A stretch of DNA of 64,000 nt, from NCBI RefSeq assembly GCF_000183135.1, contig NC_014734.1, positions 2,666,001 through 2,730,000 of the forward strand. The letters are read 5' to 3'. Below the pieces are notes generated by a model, which searched no databases, was not told where the DNA came from, and worked only from the letters and a program-made list of their open reading frames with translations. This stretch comes from Paludibacter propionicigenes WB4 (lineage in GTDB: Bacteria; Bacteroidota; Bacteroidia; Bacteroidales; Paludibacteraceae). This document shows positions 25,456-33,886 of the stretch, piece after piece. Position numbers and translations under genes: made by a program. The number at the start of each line of letters is the position of its first letter. The first letter of the stretch is position 1.

Positions 25456-26199
25456 TTATTTCGGACGGGTAAAGGGTATATTGCTGATTTGCTTGTACTG
25501 AGGCGAAGTGGCTCCGAAAACCGACTTTACATACTGCTTGGCGGCCAGCGCCACATCAATCAGCCCCGTGCCTTCGGTGTAGAGGAACGCCCGACGAACT
25601 ATGTCCGAAGCATCCAAAGCTGCCTGAGCGTTGACCACCGCGTCGTTGAGCGCTTTATATTCCGTAAGCGAACTATTGAGGGCATTGACAGACAATTCCG
25701 GCTCATTGGGTCGGTACGAAGGAATGGTATTAAGGAGCTGCTGCAGTTTTTCGAAGTTCACAATTTTGCGCTCGAACGTGCCCTTGTGCAGTGTCACCTG
25801 GCGGACGTTGTTTCCTTTGGCTTTTTCGGCGGCCAGTTCTTCATCTGTAGGTTTGGTGCTTGCTCTTTTGGCTCTAAGCTCGCGCACGATTGATTCGGCC
25901 TGGTCTATTATCTGTGGGGTGGTGCCACATATCCGCACGGCATTGATAATGCGGGTTACCGTGTCGTCGAAAACTTCGAACTTGTTGGCGCGGGCGGCGG
26001 TGGCGTTATCCAGTGCAATCTCGTTGTCTTTAACTGTTCTGTTGACTTCCACGCCCTGCTGATACAGCCTGTTCAGCTCCGAAATGGTGAGCGCAGACAC
26101 CGAAGGATTGTACTGAGGACCAAAAGTAAGAATGCACGAAATTTCAGTATTAAAGTTTGTCACATTATGCTCGTGACCGGAGCCAATTGATGTTTTCAT
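25456..26199 (-). CDS. Unknown helical protein beside a 21-bp array
   Basis: I do not recognise a function for this 247-residue protein. It has no signal peptide or membrane span and is predicted largely alpha-helical with many Asn, Ala and Glu. The C-terminus YVKSVFGATSPQYKQISNI contains a F-x-G-x-x-[SD]-P-x-Y-K-like motif that also occurs in the unknown protein at 55999-56685 (FFKGNDPAYKTL), although overall similarity is low. Composition and codon use resemble the core genes. The 21-bp array lies 380 bp beyond its stop codon. The 560 bp upstream, to 26759, contain no gene. Confidence 0.75.
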   Translation of the reverse strand: MKTSIGSGHEHNVTNFNTEISCILTFGPQYNPSVSALTISELNRLYQQGVEVNRTVKDNEIALDNATAARANKFEVFDDTVTRIINAVRICGTTPQIIDQAESIVRELRAKRASTKPTDEELAAEKAKGNNVRQVTLHKGTFERKIVNFEKLQQLLNTIPSYRPNEPELSVNALNSSLTEYKALNDAVVNAQAALDASDIVRRAFLYTEGTGLIDVALAAKQYVKSVFGATSPQYKQISNIPFTRPK

Positions 26200-26618
26200 A
26201 AGCGAAATAGATTAATTAATTTGTTAAGTTAGAATAAATATTTAAGTATATAATGCATAATACATCAGGCGGCCGCCACAGATTTGCGGGTGTAAATATA
26301 GAAATGGTTTTTAATTAAAAAAATAACGCAAGCCATAGGTTAACATTATTTATAATTTCCGTAATCTATTGTACAGTTGAACTAATAGCCTCAAAATACC
26401 CCGAAAAGTAAATGCAAAACAAAGTATGCAACATTGCTAAAACCTAACAAATACGGGAGTTTGAGACACAATCTATATTTTGTATAAAAAGAACATAAAG
26501 CAACTTAAAAACATATTTTTTAGTCTTTTTGGGACTGTTTGATTTTTATGTTTTTTAATACTTTCGGGATAAGTGGAATTAATCAAAAGAGTACAACGTT
26601 AATATAAAAGATTATTTA

Positions 26619-26626
26619 TATCTTTG
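26619..26626 (+). promoter_or_regulatory. Putative -7 element for the helicase-nuclease gene
   Basis: TATCTTTG about 134 bp upstream of the ATG. The 26200-26759 stretch is very AT-rich and otherwise featureless; a clear -33 element is missing. Confidence 0.45.
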
Positions 26627-26759
26627 GATGCGAAAAAAATACATGACTGAGAATAAAGTGCGATTATATGTAATGGTATTGTGCATATATAGGTGTTAGC
26701 GTCAATTATAAAAAAAACATTGTTACGAACTTTTAAAATAAACTCAAAAATCATATACT

Positions 26760-29279
26760 ATGGTCGACTTTAAAAAGAAATTAGGAAAGACACAAATTGA
26801 CAAAAAAACTGATCCTTTAGAAATTTACAATTCACTTGACAGAAGAAGTATCACTGGACCACTAAGACCTGCACAGAGTAGAATATTGTCTGATTGGTTT
26901 TCAAACCACCAAGAAGATAAAGACTTAATAATAAAACTACATACTGGAGAAGGAAAAACACTTATTGGGCTGCTGATTCTATTGTCTAAAATAAATCAAG
27001 ATGAAGGTCCCTGTTTATATATATGCCCGAATATTTACCTCGTCAAGCAGGCTGCTTTAGAAGCCCAAAAATTTGGAATTCCTTTTTGCCTATTAGAAGC
27101 AGACAACCAGATTCCAAATGACTTTTTAGATGGAAAAAAAATATTAATTACACATGTTCAAGTGCTGTTTAATGGCAAATCAAAATTTGGTTTAGATCAT
27201 AATTACATTGAAGTAAGCAATATTATTTTAGATGATTCTCACGCTTGCATTGATTCTATAAAAAGTTCTTTTACCGTAAAAATTCGTAGAGAACACTTGT
27301 TATACAACACTATACTGACTTTATTTGAAGACGATCTGAAAGAACAAGGAGAAGGTAGCTTCCTAGACATAAAAGCAAATATTTACAACACACTTATTGT
27401 GATTCCATATTGGGCTTGGATAGATAAAAAAAGCGACGTCTTGTCTGCTCTATCTGCATATAGTGACACAGTTGAATTAACTTTTGTTTGGCCTATAATA
27501 AAAAATCAATTAGAAAACTGTCAAGCATTTATAACAGCAAAAGGGATTGAAATAGTGCCATTATTTATTCCTATCAATTCATTTTGCTCTTTTTCAAAAG
27601 CAAATCAAAGAATTTTAATGTCAGCGACAACACAAGATGATTCTTTCTTTATTAAAGGGCTGGGATTTAATGTTGAAGCAATAAAAAAACCATTAATTAA
27701 TCCTGAACAGACTTGGTCTGGTGAGAAAATGCTTCTAATTCCTTCTTTAATTGATGATTCATTAGATAGGGATTTAGTAGTTTCTTTTTTTGCAAAACCT
27801 GCTGAAAGACCATTTGGTACTGTCGCATTGGTATCCAGTTTCAGAACGGCAGATCAATATGAACATATTGGATCTGAAATAGCAAATTCTCAAAACATAT
27901 TCGATCAAGTTAGTGCTTTGAAAAGAGGTGAGATTACCAAAACACTTGTTATAGTAAATAGATACGATGGAATTGATTTACCAGATGAATCTTGTCGAAT
28001 ACTAATAATTGATTCAATGCCATTTTTTGAGTCGTTTTGCGATAGATATGAAGAGCAATGTAGGGTTAATAGTGATGTTATTAACGTAAAATTAGCACAA
28101 AGAATAGAACAAGGTTTAGGGCGAAGTGTCCGTGGGGAAAAAGATTATAGCGCAATTTTGATTATCGGTGAGAGCTTAGTAAAGTTCGTTAAAAGTGTGA
28201 GAACAAATAAGTATTTTTCTGCACAGACACGAAAACAAATAGAGCTTGGTCTTGAGATTGCTGAAATGGCAAAAGATGAACTTAAAGCAGATGAAACTGC
28301 GTTGAAGGTTGTAACTTCTCTAATTAATCAATCAATAAAAAGAGATGAAGGTTGGAAAGAGTTTTACAAGGAAGAAATGAATAAAATAGATAACATTTCT
28401 ACTGAGAATAATATTTATACAGTTTTACAGCTTGAAAAAGAAGCTGAATTAGCGAATCTGAAAGGAGATAACGAAGCCGCGTGTAAAAAAATTCAGAATA
28501 TCCTGGATAACTATGTTCAAGAAGTTGCAGAGAGAGGTTGGTATTTACAGTTGCTTGCACGCTATCAATATTTTATTAGTAAATCTGAATCAAATAGATT
28601 GCAAAAAAGCGCATTTGAATCAAATTCACAAATGCTTAAACCTAAAGACGGTATAAGTTACAAAAAATTAGAATTTATCAATGAAAACAGAATAAAAAGA
28701 ATTAAACAATGGATTTCAAAATTCAATTCGTATAGTGAACTTAGCCTTGCTATTGATAGCATATTAGGGGATTTTAGTTTTGGCGTAAATGCAGAGAAAT
28801 TTGAAAGTGCGACTATGGAAATTGGCAATCTTCTAGGTTTTATAAGCCAGAGACCAGACAAAGAATTTAGAAAAGGACCAGACAACCTTTGGTGTGGTGT
28901 GGAGAATAAATTCTTTTTAATTGAATGTAAAAGTGAAGTTGATGATTCAAGAGAAGAAATTAGTAAGCATGAAGCTGGTCAAATGAATTCACATTGTGGG
29001 TGGTTTGAAAGCGAATACAGTGATAGCTCGGTAAAAAGAATTTTGATTATTCCGACAAGAAAACTTTCATATTATGGAGATTTTACTCATGATGTTGAAA
29101 TAATGAGAAAAAACAAACTAAATGGTTTAAAGAAAAACATAAAAGCATATTCAAAAGAATTTCGAACTTTCAATATCAACGAAATAAGCGATGAAAAGTT
29201 TCAAGAATTATTAAATACTCATAAACTAGACATTACAAGCTTAGAAATTGAATATACAGAAAAATACACAAAAAAATAA
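26760..29279 (+). CDS. Superfamily 2 helicase fused to a PD-(D/E)xK nuclease domain
   Basis: An 839-residue protein. Helicase motifs: I HTGEGKT (61-67), Ia CPNIYLVKQ (89-97), II as LDDSH (157-161, instead of DEAH), III SAT (288-290), and VI QGLGRSVRG (451-459), a pattern closest to DinG/XPD-like or restriction-type helicases. After a helical linker (about 500-670) the C-terminal domain shows a PD-(D/E)xK nuclease pattern: Glu682 in the first helix, GPD with Asp708, then IECK (Glu722, Lys724). An ATP-driven DNA-processing enzyme is indicated. It is AT-rich relative to neighbours and precedes a membrane protein by 40 bp, suggesting a transferred two-gene defence-like cassette; no known system name is assigned. 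Confidence 0.85.
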   Translation: MVDFKKKLGKTQIDKKTDPLEIYNSLDRRSITGPLRPAQSRILSDWFSNHQEDKDLIIKLHTGEGKTLIGLLILLSKINQDEGPCLYICPNIYLVKQAALEAQKFGIPFCLLEADNQIPNDFLDGKKILITHVQVLFNGKSKFGLDHNYIEVSNIILDDSHACIDSIKSSFTVKIRREHLLYNTILTLFEDDLKEQGEGSFLDIKANIYNTLIVIPYWAWIDKKSDVLSALSAYSDTVELTFVWPIIKNQLENCQAFITAKGIEIVPLFIPINSFCSFSKANQRILMSATTQDDSFFIKGLGFNVEAIKKPLINPEQTWSGEKMLLIPSLIDDSLDRDLVVSFFAKPAERPFGTVALVSSFRTADQYEHIGSEIANSQNIFDQVSALKRGEITKTLVIVNRYDGIDLPDESCRILIIDSMPFFESFCDRYEEQCRVNSDVINVKLAQRIEQGLGRSVRGEKDYSAILIIGESLVKFVKSVRTNKYFSAQTRKQIELGLEIAEMAKDELKADETALKVVTSLINQSIKRDEGWKEFYKEEMNKIDNISTENNIYTVLQLEKEAELANLKGDNEAACKKIQNILDNYVQEVAERGWYLQLLARYQYFISKSESNRLQKSAFESNSQMLKPKDGISYKKLEFINENRIKRIKQWISKFNSYSELSLAIDSILGDFSFGVNAEKFESATMEIGNLLGFISQRPDKEFRKGPDNLWCGVENKFFLIECKSEVDDSREEISKHEAGQMNSHCGWFESEYSDSSVKRILIIPTRKLSYYGDFTHDVEIMRKNKLNGLKKNIKAYSKEFRTFNINEISDEKFQELLNTHKLDITSLEIEYTEKYTKK

Positions 29280-29319
29280 CTGGTACTAAAAGAATGCAAA
29301 CTATAAAACTATCACAATT

Positions 29320-30261
29320 ATGAATCAAGAGTTAACATATTATCGAAGATTTAAAAAGAATTTTGAGATAAGTGATTTTTTAGTCGATTTTCTTGGAGCA
29401 CTGTGTCCAGGGTTATTGTTTTGTCTTGCAATAGTTCTAACTTTTGGCTCGACATCGATTTATTTAATTTATCAAATAAAAGCACTTGTCTCCATTTATT
29501 TGCCACATAACGAGAATATTAATGCATACAGATTTCTCGACACTTTTTCTAGCTTTGTTAAGGGATTTTCATTTTACTTTGCTCTAGTTGTATTAGTATC
29601 CTCGTATGTATTAGGGCAATTTCTATATAGAAAGGATCCAAAGGATGCTGATAATGCAAGTTATTTACGAATTCTAAAGAAAGAGAATAAAAAAAATAAA
29701 AACTGGGGAGGTGATTGGGTAGAACATTACAAAATTGATGAATTGAAAAATTGCGTTGTTGAATATCCATATAGATATTTAAAATCATATTTTGAGAAAA
29801 GAGGGTTGCTACACTTGGCAAAAATTATTCCATGGGACGAAACTGATTTCACAAAAAGATCAAAAACTTTTATTAATCTTCTTAAGATTAGAATTAATTA
29901 TTATAGACCAGACTGTATGGGCGAAATTCTAAAAAATGAAGGACACATAAGATTAATGTCTTCACTTTGGCATTCTTTAAGATATATTAAAACTATATCA
30001 TTGCTATGTATATTTGCAAACATACTTATTTCTCTAATTAATCTTAACACAATTCAATATTTACTTATACCAATTTATTGTTCAATTGTCGTTTATATTT
30101 TTGCTAAAATTTGGAAAATTGTAATAGAGTCTTTTTATCATTATCAAAGAGCAAGGGAAGTCTTTTTTGTTTTAGAAACAGCCTATATAGTATCTTTGGA
30201 TCACAATGATATTTTTAAATCAATTAATTATTCATCATCAGACACATCTACAAAGAAATAA
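29320..30261 (+). CDS. Multi-pass membrane protein, partner of the helicase-nuclease
   Basis: A 313-residue protein with two hydrophobic segments near the N-terminus (about 22-48 and 82-100) and two in the C-terminal part (about 225-243 and 247-270), flanking a basic cytoplasmic-like domain. The motif NEGHIRLMSSLWHSLRY (about 207-223) and the late HYQRAREVFFVLETAY (about 272-287) look like family signatures, but I cannot name the family. Forty base pairs from the helicase gene, same strand and same AT-rich composition, so they form one unit. A membrane-acting effector or anchor is one possibility. Confidence 0.75.
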   Translation: MNQELTYYRRFKKNFEISDFLVDFLGALCPGLLFCLAIVLTFGSTSIYLIYQIKALVSIYLPHNENINAYRFLDTFSSFVKGFSFYFALVVLVSSYVLGQFLYRKDPKDADNASYLRILKKENKKNKNWGGDWVEHYKIDELKNCVVEYPYRYLKSYFEKRGLLHLAKIIPWDETDFTKRSKTFINLLKIRINYYRPDCMGEILKNEGHIRLMSSLWHSLRYIKTISLLCIFANILISLINLNTIQYLLIPIYCSIVVYIFAKIWKIVIESFYHYQRAREVFFVLETAYIVSLDHNDIFKSINYSSSDTSTKK

Positions 30262-30736
30262 CACCGCTTCCGCGCGATTGTATCTCGTGGGGATGCTAAA
30301 AAGGAATAGGCGGTTAGTCGATGGTTTGCCACAGGATAGAATTCGTACGGCAGCAGAGTTTTACCGAAAGCTGGAAAGAAGAAGATATATGGAAATAAAT
30401 AAAAATACAAAAAATATATGCTCAATTGTTTGCTCATATGCGAATATTGGGTTAATTTCGCACACCGTTTTAGTAAAACATTCTACTTGCAATTTGTCTA
30501 ACTCAATGATAATAAGCCTCCCGGGCTTGCCTTATGGGCAGCATACTTGGGGGGCGTTTTCTATTTATATCCCTCGTATTTTACCCTCTGATTTCCACTT
30601 AGCCTTATGAGAACCTACGAAAAATACAAAGATTTCACCGCCCCGTGCTATTTTAGGTAGAATTCGTGCAGCAGCATGGTGCCTTGCTTTGAAAAAGCAA
30701 ATATTTATTGTTCTATGACAAACCGTAAAAAAATAA
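30262..30736. other. Gene-free stretch with direct repeats, probable gene debris
   Basis: No convincing gene is seen. TAGAATTCGTACGGCAGCA (30337-30355) recurs at 30658-30676 with 17 of 19 matches, bounding about 300 bp. A GC-rich segment around 30517-30555 (GCCTCCCGGGC ... GGGGGGC) is unlike its AT-rich surroundings. This could be the remnant of an insertion or of a lost gene between the defence-like pair and the acetyltransferase. Confidence 0.5.
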
Positions 30737-31234
30737 ATGATTTCTATGGATATTTCTTTTATCAGCTCAAGCGATGATTTATCGGCGATTGTACAGGTTC
30801 TAAATGTATCGCATGGAACGGTAGCAAGGGATTTTGGATTTACCAGACAAAATAATCCTACAAATAACGCATTTATAGATGAATCGACATTAAGAACTCA
30901 ATTACTCAAAGGGATTGATTTATATGCAATATCGACGAATGGCCAATTGATAGGATGCATTGCAATTGAAAAATCGGCAAGGGAAATAGATGGCTTTTAC
31001 ATTGAGAAAGTCTCTGTTGTACCGGAGTTCAGAAATCAGGGAGTTGGAGTTAAATTAATGGATTTCGCCGTGACAAAAATAAAGGAGTCAGGTGGAAAGA
31101 GTGTTTCCGTAGCTTTAATTGATTCGAATACTAAACTCAAGAAATGGTATTCAGCACAAGGATTTAAAGAAACTGAAACCAAGGACTTTGAGCATTTACC
31201 ATTTCGGGTATGCTTTATGAATAAGCAGCTATAA
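30737..31234 (+). CDS. GNAT-family N-acetyltransferase
   Basis: A 165-residue single-domain GNAT. The acetyl-CoA binding motif A is visible as VSVVPEFRNQGVGVKLMDFA (about 95-114) with the Q/RxxGxG/A loop NQGVG, and motif B as KKWYSAQGFKET (about 141-152). The substrate cannot be told. It is a stand-alone gene; ATG 30737 or 30746 are both possible starts. Confidence 0.85.
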   Translation: MISMDISFISSSDDLSAIVQVLNVSHGTVARDFGFTRQNNPTNNAFIDESTLRTQLLKGIDLYAISTNGQLIGCIAIEKSAREIDGFYIEKVSVVPEFRNQGVGVKLMDFAVTKIKESGGKSVSVALIDSNTKLKKWYSAQGFKETETKDFEHLPFRVCFMNKQL

Positions 31235-31298
31235 TAATGCTTCTGTTAGGGTTGGAGAATTACCCTAAACCCTGAATAATATCTATCAAAGAAAGAGG

Positions 31299-31982
31299 AT
31301 GATTAAAATAAGATTCTTTATTATAAGCGTAGTATTGACTTTAGGCATAAATGCTGTTTATGCAAGGAAAGTGCCCGGCTTTATAATCAAAAACAGCAAT
31401 GATACTGTTCTGGGTGAAGTAAGTATTCCATTTTTTGATCCTTTTTCAGGAGGAATCATAATCAATGGAATCGACCTGAAATCTTTTCAGTCGGTATTGT
31501 ATTTCAGGGAAAAGAATACTGAACGCTTTAGGGCTTTTACCCCTGAAGATATTGCAGGCTTCGGTTTTACGTACAGATCGACAGACTATAAGTTCAAAAC
31601 ATTATTGGTTGAATACAAAAGTCTTGTAAGTAGCGAAAGACAAAAACTTCGGTTCTTAAACCTGATTTATCAGGGACATTTGGCGCTGTACAAAGAAATA
31701 ACAACGAAGGAAAGTTATTTTAGCACAGGAACTTCGAATAAGTATATAGATTATTACGATTACTATTTGTACGATGACAGACACGGCCTGAAAAGAGTCA
31801 TCAAATCCAACGAATTTAAAACACTGGGTGATCTTTTTCGGTATTATGGAATCAATCAGAATTTTATCGACATTGTACCGGCAAGTGCACGGTTTAAGGA
31901 TATAATGTATTTTCTTGAAACCTACGATATATGGAAACGAAGGAGTCGGAAGAAAACCGACATCATTTCTTTACGCGATTGA
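31299..31982 (+). CDS. Secreted protein of unknown function
   Basis: A 227-residue protein with a clear signal peptide (about 1-22, MIKIRFFIISVVLTLGINAVYA). The mature part is rich in aromatic residues and charged pairs, with a YRSTDYKFK and a YYDYYLYDD stretch, typical of Bacteroidetes periplasmic or surface proteins that carry no known domain. It lies between two GNAT genes with 64-bp and 52-bp gaps. A small TTAGGGT/ACCCTAA hairpin lies just upstream. Confidence 0.7.
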   Translation: MIKIRFFIISVVLTLGINAVYARKVPGFIIKNSNDTVLGEVSIPFFDPFSGGIIINGIDLKSFQSVLYFREKNTERFRAFTPEDIAGFGFTYRSTDYKFKTLLVEYKSLVSSERQKLRFLNLIYQGHLALYKEITTKESYFSTGTSNKYIDYYDYYLYDDRHGLKRVIKSNEFKTLGDLFRYYGINQNFIDIVPASARFKDIMYFLETYDIWKRRSRKKTDIISLRD

Positions 31983-32034
31983 GAAAACTCATTGCAGTGT
32001 TTTGCTGTGAAATCTACAAATAATTACTGATATA

Positions 32035-32487
32035 ATGACAATTGAATTAAAACGTACGAACTCTGAGCATGAAGATTTTCGCAATCTGGTAATGAATTTA
32101 GAAGAGTATCTGACGCATGCTGATGAAGAAGCTCATTCAAAATGTAAGCCTTATAATAAAATTGAAACAATAAAACACGTAGTCGTAGCATACGATGACA
32201 ATAAGGCCGTAGGCTGCGGTGCAATAAGACCGTACTCTCAAAACACTGTAGAGATTAAAAGAATGTTTGTAGCTGAAAGTGCGAGAGGAAAAGGGATTGG
32301 GTCTAAAGTACTGGCAGAACTGGAATTGTGGGCGCAGGAATTAGGTTTTGTGCATAGCATTTTAGAAACTGGGAAGATGATGCCTGATGCAATACATCTT
32401 TATTCAAGAAACAATTACAAGCAAATACCTAATTACGGACAATACGAAGGAATGGAAAAGAGTATTTGTTTTGAGAAGAAATTATAA
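32035..32487 (+). CDS. GNAT-family N-acetyltransferase
   Basis: A 150-residue GNAT with the acetyl-CoA loop ARGKGIGSKVLAELELWA (about 83-100) and the preceding beta strand VEIKRMFV. The C-terminal YSRNNYKQIPNYGQY (about 123-137) is the usual end of this subfamily. Acceptor unknown. It is not closely similar to the GNAT at 30737. Confidence 0.87.
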   Translation: MTIELKRTNSEHEDFRNLVMNLEEYLTHADEEAHSKCKPYNKIETIKHVVVAYDDNKAVGCGAIRPYSQNTVEIKRMFVAESARGKGIGSKVLAELELWAQELGFVHSILETGKMMPDAIHLYSRNNYKQIPNYGQYEGMEKSICFEKKL

Positions 32488-32574
32488 AATATTAGGTTGC
32501 AGAACTGGGATGATGGTCTCGATCGTCGATTCGGAATGAGAATACCCAAGTTCCCGTCTATAGAGGTATAAAGC

Positions 32575-32612
32575 AAGAGGCAGCACAGAGAAAAATCTGT
32601 ACTGCCTCTTTT
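32575..32612. terminator. Hairpin terminator between the GNAT and terC genes
   Basis: AAGAGGCAGCACAGA pairs with TCTGTACTGCCTCTT (one mismatch), followed by a short T-run on the plus strand; it separates two convergent genes and may serve both. Confidence 0.75.
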
Positions 32613-32648
32613 AGTATGAGCTCACGCGGGTTAGCGCGATGTTGTTAT

Positions 32649-33608
32649 TTATTGTTTGGCTATTTTCCGCTCGGCGTTTTTCTTTACTACCACAGACAGT
32701 AGGATGGAGAAAGTAAGCAGACTGACTATCACGGCCAGCGATGTGACATTGGAAATATGAAAGCTGTAGCCCAACTCGGCTGCAAGCTCGTTGATACACA
32801 TTTTGAATCCGATAAAGGTCAGAATGCCCGATAGTGCATATTTCAGGAATTGGAAGTAGCCCATGATGCCGTTCAGGGCAAAATAAAGCGACCGCAATCC
32901 GAGAATGGCAAAAATATTGGATGTGTAAACGATAAACGGATCTTTGGAAACCGATAAAACCGCCGGAATAGAATCGACCGCAAAAATAAGATCCGAAGCT
33001 TCGATTACCAGCAGCGCGATGAAAAATGGTGTGGCATAGAGAATTTTATCCTTGCGTATGAAAAAGTGCGGTCTGGACATATCGTCCGTCACCGGAAAAA
33101 TTTTCTTGAAACCCCTTATCAACGGATTTTTATTGGGGTTATAATCATCTTTTTCTTTTTCGAACAGCATGTGAATACCGGTGTATACCAGAAATGCTCC
33201 GAAGATATACATCACCCAGGCAAATTTTTCGATAATGGCTACACCCGCAAAAATAAAGACGGCACGCATAACGATAGCGCCGATAATGCCCCAGAAAAGA
33301 ATTTTGTGCTGATATTTTGCGTCTATTTTGAAGAAACCGAAAATAAGAATAAACACGAACAGATTGTCGACACTCAACGACTCTTCAATAAGATAACCGG
33401 TAAGAAATTCGAGTGCTTTGACCTTACCCAGCCAAAAGTAAACAACTAAATTAAAAGCCACGGCAAGCCCTATCCAGAATAAACTCCAGAGGAGCGCTTC
33501 TTTTACCTTGACCACCGTATTTTTCTTATGAAACACGAATAAGTCGAGCGAAAGCATGATGGCAACAAACACTACGAAACCAATCCAAAAATTAATACCA
33601 ACTTCCAT
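32649..33608 (-). CDS. TerC/Alx-family membrane protein
   Basis: A 319-residue protein with about eight or nine membrane segments. The two acidic family motifs are visible: EESLSVDNLFVF (about 76-87) and FAVDSIPAVLS (about 209-219), whose acidic residues are thought to handle Mn2+. The family includes Alx (manganese export at high pH) and TerC (tellurite phenotype); the metal-export role is the likelier here. A stand-alone gene with a 35-residue loop in the middle (KEKDDYNPNKNPLIRGFKK). Confidence 0.92.
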   Translation of the reverse strand: MEVGINFWIGFVVFVAIMLSLDLFVFHKKNTVVKVKEALLWSLFWIGLAVAFNLVVYFWLGKVKALEFLTGYLIEESLSVDNLFVFILIFGFFKIDAKYQHKILFWGIIGAIVMRAVFIFAGVAIIEKFAWVMYIFGAFLVYTGIHMLFEKEKDDYNPNKNPLIRGFKKIFPVTDDMSRPHFFIRKDKILYATPFFIALLVIEASDLIFAVDSIPAVLSVSKDPFIVYTSNIFAILGLRSLYFALNGIMGYFQFLKYALSGILTFIGFKMCINELAAELGYSFHISNVTSLAVIVSLLTFSILLSVVVKKNAERKIAKQ

Positions 33609-33747
33609 TTTTTTAAGAATAAATTAAACCGTTCTAATACTCTGCAAAGTAAATCAATAAATAGGACATTCGCAAAAATGTGTTGAAGAACAATAGTTAT
33701 AACCAAATATTGTTGAATTATTCACAATTAACGCATTGAAAAAACAT

Positions 33748-33755
33748 TATCTTTG
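33748..33755 (+). promoter_or_regulatory. Putative -7 element for the Kef-type antiporter
   Basis: TATCTTTG, giving a leader of about 125 nt; upstream -33 not clear. Confidence 0.45.
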
Positions 33756-33886
33756 TACTCTGAAAACCAATTACTACAAGTGATTGTTCAATAAGCGGTA
33801 AAACGCAGTTTTTTTACGTATTAATCAGCCTGAAGGTGCAGCTCTGCAGAGTGATACAAAAACTTTCGGGTATTAAAGACGACATA

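Noticed and set aside
30262-32490. Integron-type gene cassettes (two GNATs and a secreted protein in a row)
   Set aside because: GTCTAAC occurs once, but no paired GTTRRRY core sites were found between the genes and there is no integrase; the genes are ordinary stand-alone units.
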